DNA of 64,000 bases from positions 434,001 to 498,000 of the forward strand of contig NZ_FNJW01000008.1 of the NCBI RefSeq assembly GCF_900102725.1. The letters run 5' to 3'. Below, piece after piece: positions 53,365 to 62,829 of this stretch. The notes beneath the pieces were generated by a model, which was not told where the DNA came from, did no database searches, and saw nothing but the letters and a program-made list of their open reading frames with translations. A program made the position numbers and the translations under genes. Each line of letters starts with the position of its first letter. Position 1 is the first letter of the stretch. Source of the DNA: Carnobacterium viridans. GTDB taxonomy: Bacteria; Bacillota; Bacilli; Lactobacillales; Carnobacteriaceae.

Positions 53365-53655
53365 TTACTCCATATTTCCAATATCTTTGCTTAGATTGCT
53401 AATAGCATCTAAGTTTTCTTTTGTATGTTTACCTTTTGAATCTTGATGTTTCTCATTCTTATTGGGTTTAAGAACTGAAATAGTAACGATTTGACTTGGA
53501 TTTAAATAGCACGAAACACCTTTATCATCTTCTAATAAGACAAAACTTTCTAATAATTCTCCATCTTCATCAGTTACCTTATTTAGCAGTTGTTCAGCAG
53601 AACTATTGAAAATTACTGTTTTTCCATTACTTAAATGTACTTCACTTTTATCCAT
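53365..53655 (-). CDS. Hypothetical protein, 96 residues
   Basis: Soluble; starts MDKSEVHLSNGKTVIFNSSAEQLLNKVTDEDGELLESFVLLED, contains FYLNPSQIVTI-like CYLNPSQIVTISVL, and ends in a Lys/Glu-rich tail. The small beta-rich body with a NPxQI strand looks like proteins sometimes annotated as DUF-type in enterococci, but I do not recognise it. ATG at 53655 has GAGGTGG 8 bases upstream. Sits where Bacillus has yqgN, with a terminator of its own. Confidence 0.6.
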   Translation of the reverse strand: MDKSEVHLSNGKTVIFNSSAEQLLNKVTDEDGELLESFVLLEDDKGVSCYLNPSQIVTISVLKPNKNEKHQDSKGKHTKENLDAISNLSKDIGNME

Positions 53656-53749
53656 CTTCAAAACCACCTCTTCATTTATTGCTTTTAGTATAGCAAATAG
53701 AAGTCGGTGAACCTAATGCTATGCTCTTCGAATTCATTTTCTCCAAATA

Positions 53750-53783
53750 AAAAAAGCTGAAAGAAAATCTTTCAGCTTTATCT
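53750..53783 (-). terminator. Terminator of rpmG
   Basis: AAAGCTGAAAGA/TCTTTCAGCTTT around TTT, then TTTTATTT on the minus strand. Confidence 0.85.
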
Positions 53784-53823
53784 ATATAGATTTCATTTTT
53801 TGCGAATTGAAATAACAAAAATG

Positions 53824-53973
53824 TTATTTTGTTTCACGATGTAAAGTTACAACACGTTCGCGCGGGCAGTATTTTTTGAATTCAACACGGTCCGGACTGT
53901 TACGTTTGTTTTTCTTTGAGATGTAATTACGTTCTTTACATTCTGTACATTCCAATGTGATGTTTACACGCAT
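53824..53973 (-). CDS. rpmG: Ribosomal protein L33
   Basis: 49 residues, [49 protein letters not shown] in two parts: the CTEC knuckle and YCPRE, so only three of four zinc cysteines are present, as in several Firmicutes L33 paralogues. The family length and an AAGGGAGG-like ribosome site fix the start; a longer frame to 54039 is not used. Confidence 0.92.
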   Translation of the reverse strand: MRVNITLECTECKERNYISKKNKRNSPDRVEFKKYCPRERVVTLHRETK

Positions 53974-54115
53974 GATTTTCCCTCCAAGCATTAAACAGTA
54001 TTTGAAGACATAGTTGTTGTCTTCTGACTTAAATATCATATCACTTTTTGTATAAACATGCTAGCATTTTTTTAGAGGATGTAAAGTTTTTTTACTTTAC
54101 GCTCTTTATTTCAAA

Positions 54116-54628
54116 CTAATTATTATCCATCAATACACTGGCTAATTCATTATAATCCATCTCACTTGATACTTCATAAGAGCCCGGACGAATAAGCGCA
54201 GCATAACTATTCTCTTCTAAAAATTCATCAAAGTCAAAAGCATCTTCAATTAATCCTTGCTCTTGTAGTTGCTTACTAGCAACACTGCTTGGATCTCCTT
54301 CATTGATAATAAGTGTGATTTTTTTCTCGCTAGGTTCAGACGATTCTGACTCGGCACTCTCCGCTGATTCACTTGTTGCTTCTTCTTTAACGTCGGCAGA
54401 TTCACTTGTTTCCGTTTCTTTTTCTAAATCAGCAACTTCTTTATCAGCTAACAAAGCTTCATACTTTTCTTTGTAGGATATTTCTTCTTTAGTTGGGACA
54501 GTTTCTTCAATTTTCTCATTTTCAGAGGCGATTGGTTGAACATCATAAAGGAAAAGTCTATATCCTGCAAGAACAATAGCAGAAACTAAAAATCCTAATG
54601 CTAAGTAGCGTAATGCCGGTTTACTCAT
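54116..54628 (-). CDS. Membrane-anchored MltG/YceG N-terminal-like protein
   Basis: 170 residues. One membrane helix (about 7-27), a Glu/Ser-rich linker (about 35-100), then ITLIINEGDPSSVASKQLQEQGLIEDAFDFDEFLEENSYAALIRPGSYEVSSEMDYNELASVL, resembling the LysM-like subdomain that precedes the catalytic part of MltG (endolytic murein transglycosylase). The catalytic YceG domain is absent, so it may bind peptidoglycan without cutting it. Stop codon at 54116; 24 bases after the DUF6115-like gene. Confidence 0.65.
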   Translation of the reverse strand: MSKPALRYLALGFLVSAIVLAGYRLFLYDVQPIASENEKIEETVPTKEEISYKEKYEALLADKEVADLEKETETSESADVKEEATSESAESAESESSEPSEKKITLIINEGDPSSVASKQLQEQGLIEDAFDFDEFLEENSYAALIRPGSYEVSSEMDYNELASVLMDNN

Positions 54629-54652
54629 GTTCTTATTCTCCTTTATTAGGGA

Positions 54653-55003
54653 TTAATTATTTTTAACATATTCATCGATAACAACTTTTACAGTTGCTTC
54701 AGATAAACGTGTTTGCATAACAATATCTTCAACTGCTACACCTTGTGTATATAAACTAACGACATGCTTCTTCAAAACATCATGAATCTTAGCTGATGTT
54801 GGTGTTTCTGTTACTTGGATATTCATCTCTTCCTCTAATACTGAAACACGTTTTTTCAAACTATAAATGTCTTGTAGCAATTGCAGAGACAATTCTTCAA
54901 ATTCTTCTTTAATTTTCTCGCCATTATCTTTTTTATAAAATGACCAGCCAATTAACGCAACCGCAATGACTAATAAGATAATCACAATTATCCATAAGTC
55001 CAT
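54653..55003 (-). CDS. DUF6115/SwrB-like membrane-anchored small protein
   Basis: 116 residues: one membrane helix (LWIIVIILLVIAVALIGWSFY), a coiled coil (KEEFEELSLQLLQDIYSLKKRVSVLEEEMNI), and a C-terminal helix-turn-helix-like motif (VAVEDIVMQTRLSEATVKVVIDEYVKN). This layout fits the DUF6115 (SwrB-like) proteins of Bacilli. ATG at 55003 has AGAGG 8 bases upstream. Function outside Bacillus swarming unknown. Precedes the MltG-like gene. Confidence 0.65.
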   Translation of the reverse strand: MDLWIIVIILLVIAVALIGWSFYKKDNGEKIKEEFEELSLQLLQDIYSLKKRVSVLEEEMNIQVTETPTSAKIHDVLKKHVVSLYTQGVAVEDIVMQTRLSEATVKVVIDEYVKNN

Positions 55004-55177
55004 CAAATTCACCTCTTCTTTTTAATCTCAAATTCAAGTTTAACATACCTTAGTTAAAAAAAATACTTTGTAAAATAAACTTAATAATTTAATGAGTTAG
55101 CAATGTATATTAGCGAATTAGGAAAAACAGCATTTAAATTCAAAAATTATTAAGTACACTCCTGATCGCTATAAAAA

Positions 55178-55215
55178 AAAGACTTTACCAAAAAAATCAG
55201 GCAAAATCTTTTTAT
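55178..55215 (-). terminator. Weak terminator after the PBP gene
   Basis: AAAAAGATTTTGCC pairs loosely with GGTAAAGTCTTTTTT on the minus strand, then T. Confidence 0.45.
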
Positions 55216-55223
55216 TCTAACAC

Positions 55224-57342
55224 TTATTCTTCTGTGTCTTCATTATGTTCTTCAGCAATTTCTCCCGAAAGATTTTTGTAGTCGCCAACTTGGAAGTAAG
55301 CATCTAAAACTTTCCGAGCAACAATTGTATTTTCATGATTGGTATTCGTATTTGGCAGATAAGGAACAATAACAAATACCGCTATTTCAGGATTATCATA
55401 AGGAGCATAACCAACAAAAGTTCGGTTGGTGGTAAGCTCTCCTATCCTGTCAGTTTGATCTCCGTAGTATGGCGCTTCGGCAGTTCCGGTTTTACCGGCA
55501 ACTGTATATTCAGCACCTCTAAAGTAACTTGTGGCTGAACCATTCGCCCCATTCGTTACTTGGTACATCCCCTGTTGGACACGACCCATTTCTGTTTCAC
55601 CAACGTCAATAATATTCAAAACTTCTGTTTCTAACTGCGTTTGAACAGCGCCCAAATTTCCATTTGCATCTGTTGATCTGATTTCATCTATCAAACGAGG
55701 TGCAATCCGTTTTCCACCATTTGCAATCGTGGATACATATTGCAACAATTGGATTGGAGTATACGTATCATACTGACCAAATGAAAATTGCAAAGCCAAA
55801 CCAGGATTATCTGCTGTTCCTAAAAATCCAGAACCTTCACCTGGCAAGTCAATTCCTGTCTTCACACCTAATCCAAATTGAGCATAATAATTCCTCATTT
55901 TTTTTATAACTGCTTTGTAATCGATGTCTAAAGCCATATTTTTATAGTAATCGTACTCTCCACCCATGCGCAAGGCAATTTTTGACATATACACGTTAGA
56001 AGAACGTTCCAATGCAGTAATGTCATTAAGCGCAATGCTACCGGAGCGGTTGAATACTGAACTGATAGGCTTAGCACCTGCGAGCTGTAATGGTTCATCA
56101 ACTAACGTATTGTCTGCCAGTGTGATAGCCCCATCCATATATCCAGCCAGTACAGTTGCCGGTTTGACTACGGAACCCATTTGGAAACTTGAATTAATAA
56201 TATCTAATGTGGCATCCTCAATTTCTCCAGTTTTTGCATTTCGTTTTTGACCGGTCATCGCTAATATTTCACCATTGTTTGGATCAGCTGCCACAACATA
56301 TATACTGTTATTCAGCCCTTCACTTTCAGTTGCTACAGATTGCTTTGCAATATCTTGAACGATCTTTTGATAGTCCATATCTATTGTTAAAACGAGGTTA
56401 TCGCCTTTTTCGCCTGCATAACTTTGGATCGTGTTGACGATATCACCATTTTGATTCGTTTCAGTTTCTGATTTTGACTTTGAACCACTTAAAACTTCTT
56501 CATATTGCAATTCCAAGTCACTTTTTCCGACTCGATCGTTACGAGCGTAACCTTGTGCTAGATAAGTTGCTGCCTTATTCTCAGGCAGACCTTCAGATTC
56601 ACTTGTAACATTCCCTAAAATACTTTTAAGCATATCTTTTTCAGGATAAGTTCTGACCCAATCCGTACCCGTATCGATTCCTGGTAATGCCAAGAGATTT
56701 TCACTTACTTTTGCGATTTCGTCATTCGTCACATTTTCGCTTTTAATGTTGATTGTTGATAAAGCATAACCGCCATTCATTCGTTTAAAAATAGCTGCCG
56801 CTTCTTGTTCTTCTACTGTAAATTGAATGTCTTCATCAGTCACACTATCAACTTGAAGTTGATAAAGTTCTGTACCGCTTAAAGTTTCCTTTTGTTTCTC
56901 GCTTATGCGTTTATTCACTTTTTTTTTCGTCCAGAGCAATCCAGAAATCTTTTAAGTCTCGTTTTGACAAATCAAAACCACTCTCTTGTTCAAATTCCGT
57001 AACATTCGGCATCTCGATGTACTTCGCTAGATTTAAAGCAATTTTAGCCATATCTTCACTAGAAACACTTCGGCCTCTTGTATAAGTAATCGCTTGAAGA
57101 GCTTCATTTCCGACTAATTTACGATGCTGACTATCGTAAATTTCACCTCGAGGAACGGTTCCAGTTGCCAAGGTAGTCTCAGTTCGCTGAACTTCTGTTT
57201 CAAATTCTTCACCTTTAACAATTTGCAAATAACCCAATCTAAGAATTAACATAGCAAATAGTAGAAAGACCGTGAAGAATAAAAAATTCAACCGAAAAGG
57301 AATATGTGATTTTTTCTTCTTATTATTTTTAGTTGTTTTCAA
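55224..57342 (-). pseudogene. Class B penicillin-binding protein (PBP2B-like), frame broken at an A9 run
   Basis: Transpeptidase of septal or elongation peptidoglycan synthesis. Two overlapping frames form one protein of about 700 residues. N-terminal frame (56911-57363): cytoplasmic basic stretch, membrane helix LNFLFFTVFLLFAMLILRLGYLQIV, and PBP dimer domain to FWIALDEKKSE. It stops just after nine A on the coding strand (near 56919-56927). With eight A it reads DEKKVNKRISEKQ and continues in the second frame (55224-56939): SxxK in GSVVKPAT, SSN, and KTG in VAGKTGTAEA. TTG at 57342 is the likely start (AGGAAGG 8 bases upstream). Confidence 0.8.
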
Positions 57343-57494
57343 AAAAGACACCTTCCTGTTCAAATTACTGGTCCCATTGTATCAAATTTGTTTTGAATTA
57401 ACTACTGATTAAAGAAAACTTTAATTATTTCATCTCATTCTATGCTATTCTAGTACTTGGAAGAATTACTAGTTCGTTAATGGAGTTGAAACTT

Positions 57495-60296
57495 ATGCAA
57501 AAAACAATGCAGACCTTTATTCAGAAACAATGGCCCTTGTTGTTGGCTTTTTTTGTTCCTTTCTTTACGATGGCGCTTATTTATATTTTTCAAGGCGTTT
57601 ATCCTTTTGGAAATGATTCTCTACTAACAGTCGACTTAGGACAACAATACATTGATTTTTATTCCTATTATCGACAAACCTTTTTTGATGATCCAACTAC
57701 ATTTTTTTATTCTTTTTCTAAAGCTATCGGCGGAGATATGATGGGGTTATGGGCCTATTACTTGACCAGTCCTTTTAATTTATTATTTTTACTCTTTCCG
57801 CATACTCAAATCGTGTTAGCAGTAACTTGCTTGACTCTTTTAAAAATTAGTTTAGCAGGGTTGAGTTTTGGCTATTTATTAAAAAAATCATTCAGTGGAA
57901 CAGGCTTTATCTTAGCTGCCTTTTCAATTAGTTACGCTTTAATGGGGTACACGATTGTTAACCAATTAAACATCATGTGGTTAGACAGCCTTATTTTTCT
58001 GCCGCTTATTGTGATGGGGCTTGAACAATTGATTGCTGAAAAAAAAGGATTGCTTTACTCTATTTTTCTTGGACTAATGTTGTTCGCAAATTATTACATT
58101 GCTTATATGATCTGTCTTTTTCTAGTAGGTTATTTCATCTTTCGTTTGACCGGTGTTTCTTATCCAAAGGGAATTCGATGGAAAACCAAATTTACAAACA
58201 TACTCACTTCAATTGGATTATTCATCTGGCATTCTCTATTAGGAGCAGGATTAGCAGGGGTTTTACTGCTGCCAACGTTTCATTCTCTTATGGAAAGTAA
58301 AGCCAGTTACACAAAATTTGAATTTGACTGGGAATTAGCCTATCCGTTTCCAGAAATGGTATCCAAATTATTTGTTGGTGCTTTTAATTTCGACCAAATG
58401 CCTTCTGGTTATCCTAATTTATTTATTGGCAGCTTAGCACTGGTTTCGTTTCTTTGTTACTTCTTTAACCGTTACTTTTCAAAAAAAGAGCGATTGACCG
58501 CCTTAGTACTGATGATTCTATTTATTGTTTCAATGAATTTAGAAGCCTTCAATAAAATCTGGCATGCTATGCAGTATCCTATCTGGTACCCTTATCGTTT
58601 TTCGTTTGTGGTTTGCTTCTTTATGTTAATCAACGGATTTAGAAGTTTTATGCATTATGAAGGTATGAGACCAATTAGTACACTTGTCAGTATGTTACTG
58701 ACAGCCTTAGTAAGTTTTTACGTTTACACTGAGAAATTTGATTTTATCTATACTGAACAAATCATATTAACAGTTCTTTTTACCTGTATGATCATCTTTT
58801 TCTTCATTATCAAACCACAACAATACACTTGGCTGCCTATTGCACTCTTTCTTCTCACTGCAGTAGAAATGGGTGTAAATGCTCAGATTGATTTATCCCG
58901 TTTGAGTTATGTTGATCAAGACAGCTTCACGGTTTACCAAACTGGAATGGATGCTAGCATTGATGCGATTCAAGACATGGATGATGATTTTTATCGTGTC
59001 GAAAAAACATTTTTACGAACAAAAAATGATAGTTTTCAAGCGAACTACCCTAGCGTAACTCATTTCAGTTCGACTTTTGAGCGAACCATACCTGCATTAT
59101 TTGGCAGTCTTGGTTTTCCTGTAGGAGATGGTTTTCTTGCCTATTCTAACGGAACCCTGTTAACAGATGCTTTATTTGATATTCAATATTACATGAGCGA
59201 AAAAAATGATTTCTATCTTGAGGAAACCAACCAACCTTTAGGCGTCAAAAGTACCCGATTGAAAGAATCTTTTAGCCGGACGCAACAAGTACCATCATTA
59301 ATAGATTCTTTACTGATCCCTTCTGTTTCAAATGCTAAAAAAAAGGAATTCGAACTTAATGACATGCAGACAAAACCCGATTTACGCTCTTACACACAAA
59401 TTGGCGAAACGGATAAGACGTTTATTTACGAAAATCCAAATGCTTTACCAATTGCTTTCGGAAGTTCTGATTCTATCCTAAACGTTTCTTTAATAGAGGA
59501 TCAACCGATTCAGTTACAAGAAGCGATTTTACAAGCTTTGACCGATAATCGAGTTACAGAGCAGTTCTTTGTGCCTAGCGATTTTGACAGTACCGTATAC
59601 CAAAATGTGACCCTTTCTGATGCTCTTAACGAGAAGATTTACCGGAAACAAGTTTTGAATAACGATGCATCCGTGAGTTTTCAATTTACACCGGAAACGA
59701 ATGATTCCTACTATTTAACGCTTAGCCCTAATATTAAAGAAGAAGATGTTAACTTATTTTTAAATGGAGAACCGTTCACTCAATATGAGACATATAGAGA
59801 TCAATTAGTTTTAAATATTGCCAGTCAAAATAAAGAAGATACACTTACGTTTAAAATTGAATTAGAAGAATCTACGATACGCTTAAAAGACTTTCAACTG
59901 TACCGTTTGAATTCAACCGTATTTGAGTCAGCTATCCAAACTTTAAAAGCTGGTGGCATAGCCATTGAGGAATATGGTAATACATCTTTTAAAGGCACAG
60001 TAGACATTCAACAAAACCAAGAAGTCTTAATGACTACTATTCCGTATAATGAAGGTTGGTCTGTTAAAGTAGATGGTGTTCCTACTCAAACAAAGAAAGC
60101 TTTAGACAGTTTGTTAGTTATTCCTATTGCTGAAGGTAAACACGTTGTTGAATTTAATTATACGACACCTTTATTTTTTGAAGGAACCATTTTAACAATC
60201 CTTTCGGCAATGCTAATTTTCGTTACAAGTCTTTTCTTCAAAAAAACTTTAAAGGTGGAAACCAATGAATGCATCAATAAAAATAGTTCAACCTAG
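57495..60296 (+). CDS. YfhO-family membrane protein
   Basis: About 933 residues; YfhO proteins are thought to be multi-pass glycosyltransferases modifying cell-wall polymers such as teichoic acids (evidence mainly from Listeria, Bacillus and Lactobacillus homologues). Twelve or so helices cover about 10-460: YPFGNDSLLTVDLGQQYIDFYSYYRQTF early is the conserved GT-C-like motif with a DLxxQ; then a large extracellular part (470-900) and a last helix near the end. ATG at 57495 is preferred (GGAG 9 bases upstream). Overlaps the next gene by 32 bases. Confidence 0.88.
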   Translation: MQKTMQTFIQKQWPLLLAFFVPFFTMALIYIFQGVYPFGNDSLLTVDLGQQYIDFYSYYRQTFFDDPTTFFYSFSKAIGGDMMGLWAYYLTSPFNLLFLLFPHTQIVLAVTCLTLLKISLAGLSFGYLLKKSFSGTGFILAAFSISYALMGYTIVNQLNIMWLDSLIFLPLIVMGLEQLIAEKKGLLYSIFLGLMLFANYYIAYMICLFLVGYFIFRLTGVSYPKGIRWKTKFTNILTSIGLFIWHSLLGAGLAGVLLLPTFHSLMESKASYTKFEFDWELAYPFPEMVSKLFVGAFNFDQMPSGYPNLFIGSLALVSFLCYFFNRYFSKKERLTALVLMILFIVSMNLEAFNKIWHAMQYPIWYPYRFSFVVCFFMLINGFRSFMHYEGMRPISTLVSMLLTALVSFYVYTEKFDFIYTEQIILTVLFTCMIIFFFIIKPQQYTWLPIALFLLTAVEMGVNAQIDLSRLSYVDQDSFTVYQTGMDASIDAIQDMDDDFYRVEKTFLRTKNDSFQANYPSVTHFSSTFERTIPALFGSLGFPVGDGFLAYSNGTLLTDALFDIQYYMSEKNDFYLEETNQPLGVKSTRLKESFSRTQQVPSLIDSLLIPSVSNAKKKEFELNDMQTKPDLRSYTQIGETDKTFIYENPNALPIAFGSSDSILNVSLIEDQPIQLQEAILQALTDNRVTEQFFVPSDFDSTVYQNVTLSDALNEKIYRKQVLNNDASVSFQFTPETNDSYYLTLSPNIKEEDVNLFLNGEPFTQYETYRDQLVLNIASQNKEDTLTFKIELEESTIRLKDFQLYRLNSTVFESAIQTLKAGGIAIEEYGNTSFKGTVDIQQNQEVLMTTIPYNEGWSVKVDGVPTQTKKALDSLLVIPIAEGKHVVEFNYTTPLFFEGTILTILSAMLIFVTSLFFKKTLKVETNECINKNSST

Positions 60297-60903
60297 AATA
60301 CCTGGCAACCTAACAGCTTCGCATTTTGATGAGATTGATGACGAGTCTTATTACACTAATTGTCAATTTCATAACTGTACCCTATCTAGTAAACAGCTAG
60401 AAAATGTCTGCTTCCAGCATGTTTCTTTTGTTAATGTGACCTTTGAAGATTGCCAATTTACTCGTTTTGAATGTTTAGATGTTACATTTGAAGGATGCAA
60501 CATTAGTAACAACGAATGGATTGGTGCTATCTTCCATCGTACAACTTTCAAAGATACGAAATTTCTGGGTACCAATTTTGCTGAATCGTCTATCGTTGAC
60601 GCTCAATTTGACCATTGCATCGGGAATTACAGTTCTTTCAATTATGCTTCAATGAAGCAAGTTCGTTTTCAAGACTGTTCACTAGTCGAAAGTGAGTTTT
60701 TTGAAGTGACTTGGAAAAAATTAGATTTTGTACGGTGTCAATTGAATCAATTATCTATAATGCAAACAAACCTTAATGGATTAAATTTTAGCGATTCTGA
60801 ATTTGAAAACTTATCTGTATCCATTGATTTAGTAAAAGGCTGCAAATTAAATGCTAACCAGGCTCTGGTTATTGCCAATATGTTGGGTATTTTAATTGTA
60901 TAA
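60265..60903 (+). CDS. Pentapeptide-repeat protein
   Basis: 212 residues folding as a right-handed quadrilateral beta-helix. Repeats of A/C/N-x-F/L-x-x are evident: NCQFHNCTLSS, ENVCFQHVSFVNVTFEDCQFTRFECLDVTFEGCN, FKDTKFLGTNFAESSIVDAQFDHC, SSFNYASMKQVRFQDCSLVESEFFEVTWKKLDFVRCQ, NLNGLNFSDSEF. Similar length to the Qnr/EfsQnr gyrase-protecting proteins, but I see no Qnr loop signature, so I do not call it Qnr. AAAGGTGG ribosome site. Overlaps the yfhO end by 32 bases and is probably co-transcribed. Confidence 0.85.
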   Translation: MNASIKIVQPRIPGNLTASHFDEIDDESYYTNCQFHNCTLSSKQLENVCFQHVSFVNVTFEDCQFTRFECLDVTFEGCNISNNEWIGAIFHRTTFKDTKFLGTNFAESSIVDAQFDHCIGNYSSFNYASMKQVRFQDCSLVESEFFEVTWKKLDFVRCQLNQLSIMQTNLNGLNFSDSEFENLSVSIDLVKGCKLNANQALVIANMLGILIV

Positions 60904-61000
60904 TCTTAAACTTGCTTCAAGCTAACCTTTTCTTATGATTAATGATTTTTGAGTAATACAAACGGACAATATGAAGAAAAAGTGGTTGTTTAACAAATGA

Positions 61001-61192
61001 TGTTGGTGCGATACAGTATAATTTTTTCTGAAATAGACTGGGTTGCCTGTGAAGAGCTATGGGACCTTCACAAGCCTGAGACCCATAGTCTTGTCTTCAG
61101 ACTTTTAAGCCTCAAACAAAACGGAATCACTGAAGAGTTAGCGTTTTGTACTTCGCATTGAATCCTTTACACATTAACTGATTTATCAACAC
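61001..61192. repeat. Structured intergenic repeat, family 2, copy C (192 bp, reversed)
   Basis: On the minus strand it reads GTAAAGGATTCAATGCGAAG, then TACAAAACG, GGCTTAAAAGTCTGAAGAC, ACTATGGGTCTC, CCATAGCTCTTCACAGGCAA, and CAGTCTATTTCAGAAAAAAT, matching copies A and B in order. TGTTGGT (61001) and ATCAACA (61185) form imperfect ends. It lies just right of the pentapeptide gene, in its 3' region. Confidence 0.7.
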
Positions 61193-61206
61193 AATAAAAT
61201 ATTTAG

Positions 61207-61251
61207 CCAAAGAAGACCCTATTCCTAAAAACGGAACAGGGTCTTCTTTTA
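61207..61251. terminator. Bidirectional terminator right of copy C
   Basis: AAAGAAGACCCTATTCC/GGAACAGGGTCTTCTTT around TAAAAAC, with T/A runs on both sides. It can end both the yfhO-pentapeptide unit and the YflT-like gene. Confidence 0.85.
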
Positions 61252-61286
61252 TAATCGAATACATTTTTTGAAAACATTAAAATTTT

Positions 61287-61817
61287 TCATCGTCTGGTTG
61301 TACCATCATCTGAATCCGGTGCAAACCATGGTTGATTATTATACGAGCCATTATATCGTGGACTACTGATATTGCTATTTGCTGACCCCGAGTTGATAAA
61401 ATCTGATTGATGATTAAACTCTTTATTTCCTTTGATGTCTGTGATGGGTTGACCTAGTCGTTTTTTTGGATACCAATAATCCTTATCTGAATTCTCACCT
61501 AACAACAAAACATACGTTAAATCAGACATTGCTTGGTTATATTGGTCTTGTTCTTCTTTAATAGATAGTCCATATTTTTCTAATGAGAAAATATCATCAG
61601 ATTCTGTGTTGTGAACCAGCCAAGTTGTCTTTTCTAACAGAATTGGGCGATTTTCGTAAAGTGGAACAATCATTTGGAATTCATGTAAAATGTCTTCTGT
61701 GTCTTTGTTCGTAACAAGTGTCATTTGATTAATCGCGCGCCCCTCACCTAAAAGTTGATTTACTTTTTTTATCAATAACTCTATAGACGGATAGACACCA
61801 ATGAACCGTTTATTCAC
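61287..61817 (-). CDS. General stress protein 17M (YflT)-like protein
   Basis: About 176 residues. The N-terminal domain NKRFIGVYPSIELLIKKVNQLLGEGRAINQMTLVTNKD matches the heat-induced/YflT family. The rest (about 125-176) is a low-complexity Asn/Ser/Gly/Pro tail. A GTG at 61817 is preferred (GAGGAG 7 bases upstream); an earlier GTG at 61832 overlaps that ribosome site. Probable SigB-like stress role in relatives; no SigB promoter seen here. Confidence 0.75.
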   Translation of the reverse strand: MNKRFIGVYPSIELLIKKVNQLLGEGRAINQMTLVTNKDTEDILHEFQMIVPLYENRPILLEKTTWLVHNTESDDIFSLEKYGLSIKEEQDQYNQAMSDLTYVLLLGENSDKDYWYPKKRLGQPITDIKGNKEFNHQSDFINSGSANSNISSPRYNGSYNNQPWFAPDSDDGTTRR

Positions 61818-61918
61818 TTCATCACTCCTCACTAATTAAGGTGTTCCTGTTTTCACATCTTAATTTTACCACAAATGGAATCGATTACAAAAAATCGCAA
61901 CGTAATACTCTATAAAGA

Positions 61919-61952
61919 AAAAAAGACAAACACATGAGTGCTTGTCTTTTTA
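61919..61952 (-). terminator. Terminator of sodA
   Basis: AGACAAGCAC/GTGTTTGTCT around TCAT on the minus strand followed by TTTTTTT. Confidence 0.8.
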
Positions 61953-61963
61953 AATTTAACTAT

Positions 61964-62572
61964 TTATTTAGCTGCTTCGTAACGTTTTGCTACTTCATTC
62001 CAGTTAACAACATTCCATACCGCTTTTAAATAAGCAGGGCGTTTGTTTTGGTAATTTAAGTAGTATGCATGTTCCCAAACATCTACTCCGAAAAGTGGAG
62101 TTTTTCCATCGGTTAATGGAGAATCTTGATTAGCTGTTGAAGTTACTTCTAATTTTCCGTTATTAAGAACTAACCAAGCCCAACCTGAACCAAATTGGCC
62201 AGCTCCAGCAGTTTCAATTGCTTCTTTGAATTTATCAAAGCTTCCAAAAGTTGCTTCAATATCTTCTTTTAACGCTCCAGTTGGTTCTCCGCCACCATTT
62301 GGTGAAAGAATTTCCCAGAAGAAGCTGTGGTTAGCATGTCCGCCACCATTGTTACGGATAGCTGTGCGGATTTCTTCAGGAACTGAATTTAAATCTGCTA
62401 CTAATTCTTCAATTGATTTTTCAGCTAACTCTGGGTATTTTTCAAGAGCAGCATTTGTTTTTTCAACATAGGTTGCATGATGTTTATCATGATGAAACTC
62501 CATAGTTGCTTGATCGATATGTGGTTCTAATGCATCATATGCATAAGGTAAATTTGGTAATTCGTATGTCAT
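61964..62572 (-). CDS. sodA: Superoxide dismutase, Mn/Fe type
   Basis: Converts superoxide to H2O2 and O2. 202 residues: [34 protein letters not shown] (metal His), [18 protein letters not shown] (second His), and [19 protein letters not shown] (Asp and His ligands). The pattern [10 protein letters not shown] fits Mn preference. ATG at 62572 has GGAGGA 7 bases upstream. Monocistronic, with a terminator. Confidence 0.96.
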   Translation of the reverse strand: MTYELPNLPYAYDALEPHIDQATMEFHHDKHHATYVEKTNAALEKYPELAEKSIEELVADLNSVPEEIRTAIRNNGGGHANHSFFWEILSPNGGGEPTGALKEDIEATFGSFDKFKEAIETAGAGQFGSGWAWLVLNNGKLEVTSTANQDSPLTDGKTPLFGVDVWEHAYYLNYQNKRPAYLKAVWNVVNWNEVAKRYEAAK

Positions 62573-62655
62573 AATCAATTCCTCCATTTATCTTTTTTTA
62601 GGCGTTCCCTAATAAATGTAACACCTTTCAATAAAAAACACAAAGTATTCAGATA

Positions 62656-62676
62656 GTTATTTTTAGAAAAAATAAC
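62656..62676. promoter_or_regulatory. Perfect inverted repeat upstream of sodA
   Basis: GTTATTTTT-AGA-AAAAATAAC (9-bp arms) in the 258-base gap between sodA and the DUF1189 gene. A repressor site for sodA or the divergent gene is possible; it fits neither the PerR nor the MntR consensus well. Confidence 0.4.
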
Positions 62677-62829
62677 ACAATTACTTTTTAGTACCTGTAG
62701 GCTATTGAGTTTAGTAAAATTAACCGCTACAATAAAATTAAGCACTATTTAGTATGTAATAGAAAAATCATTCGTTTTATCAAGTCAGGAGAGATTACTA
62801 TTCAATTCATAACTTTAATAAAAGATTCA

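Noticed and set aside
53749-53783. Mobile element ends from the many A/T-rich hairpins in gene gaps
   Set aside because: Each is a single hairpin with a T-run right behind a gene, the form of an ordinary terminator.
60369-60575. Leftward frame opposite the pentapeptide gene
   Set aside because: Shadow frame; the sense strand encodes regular pentapeptide repeats.
60265-60903. Qnr-type quinolone resistance protein
   Set aside because: Same length and repeat type, but I see no Qnr loops or signature positions; many pentapeptide proteins of this size are unrelated to gyrase protection.
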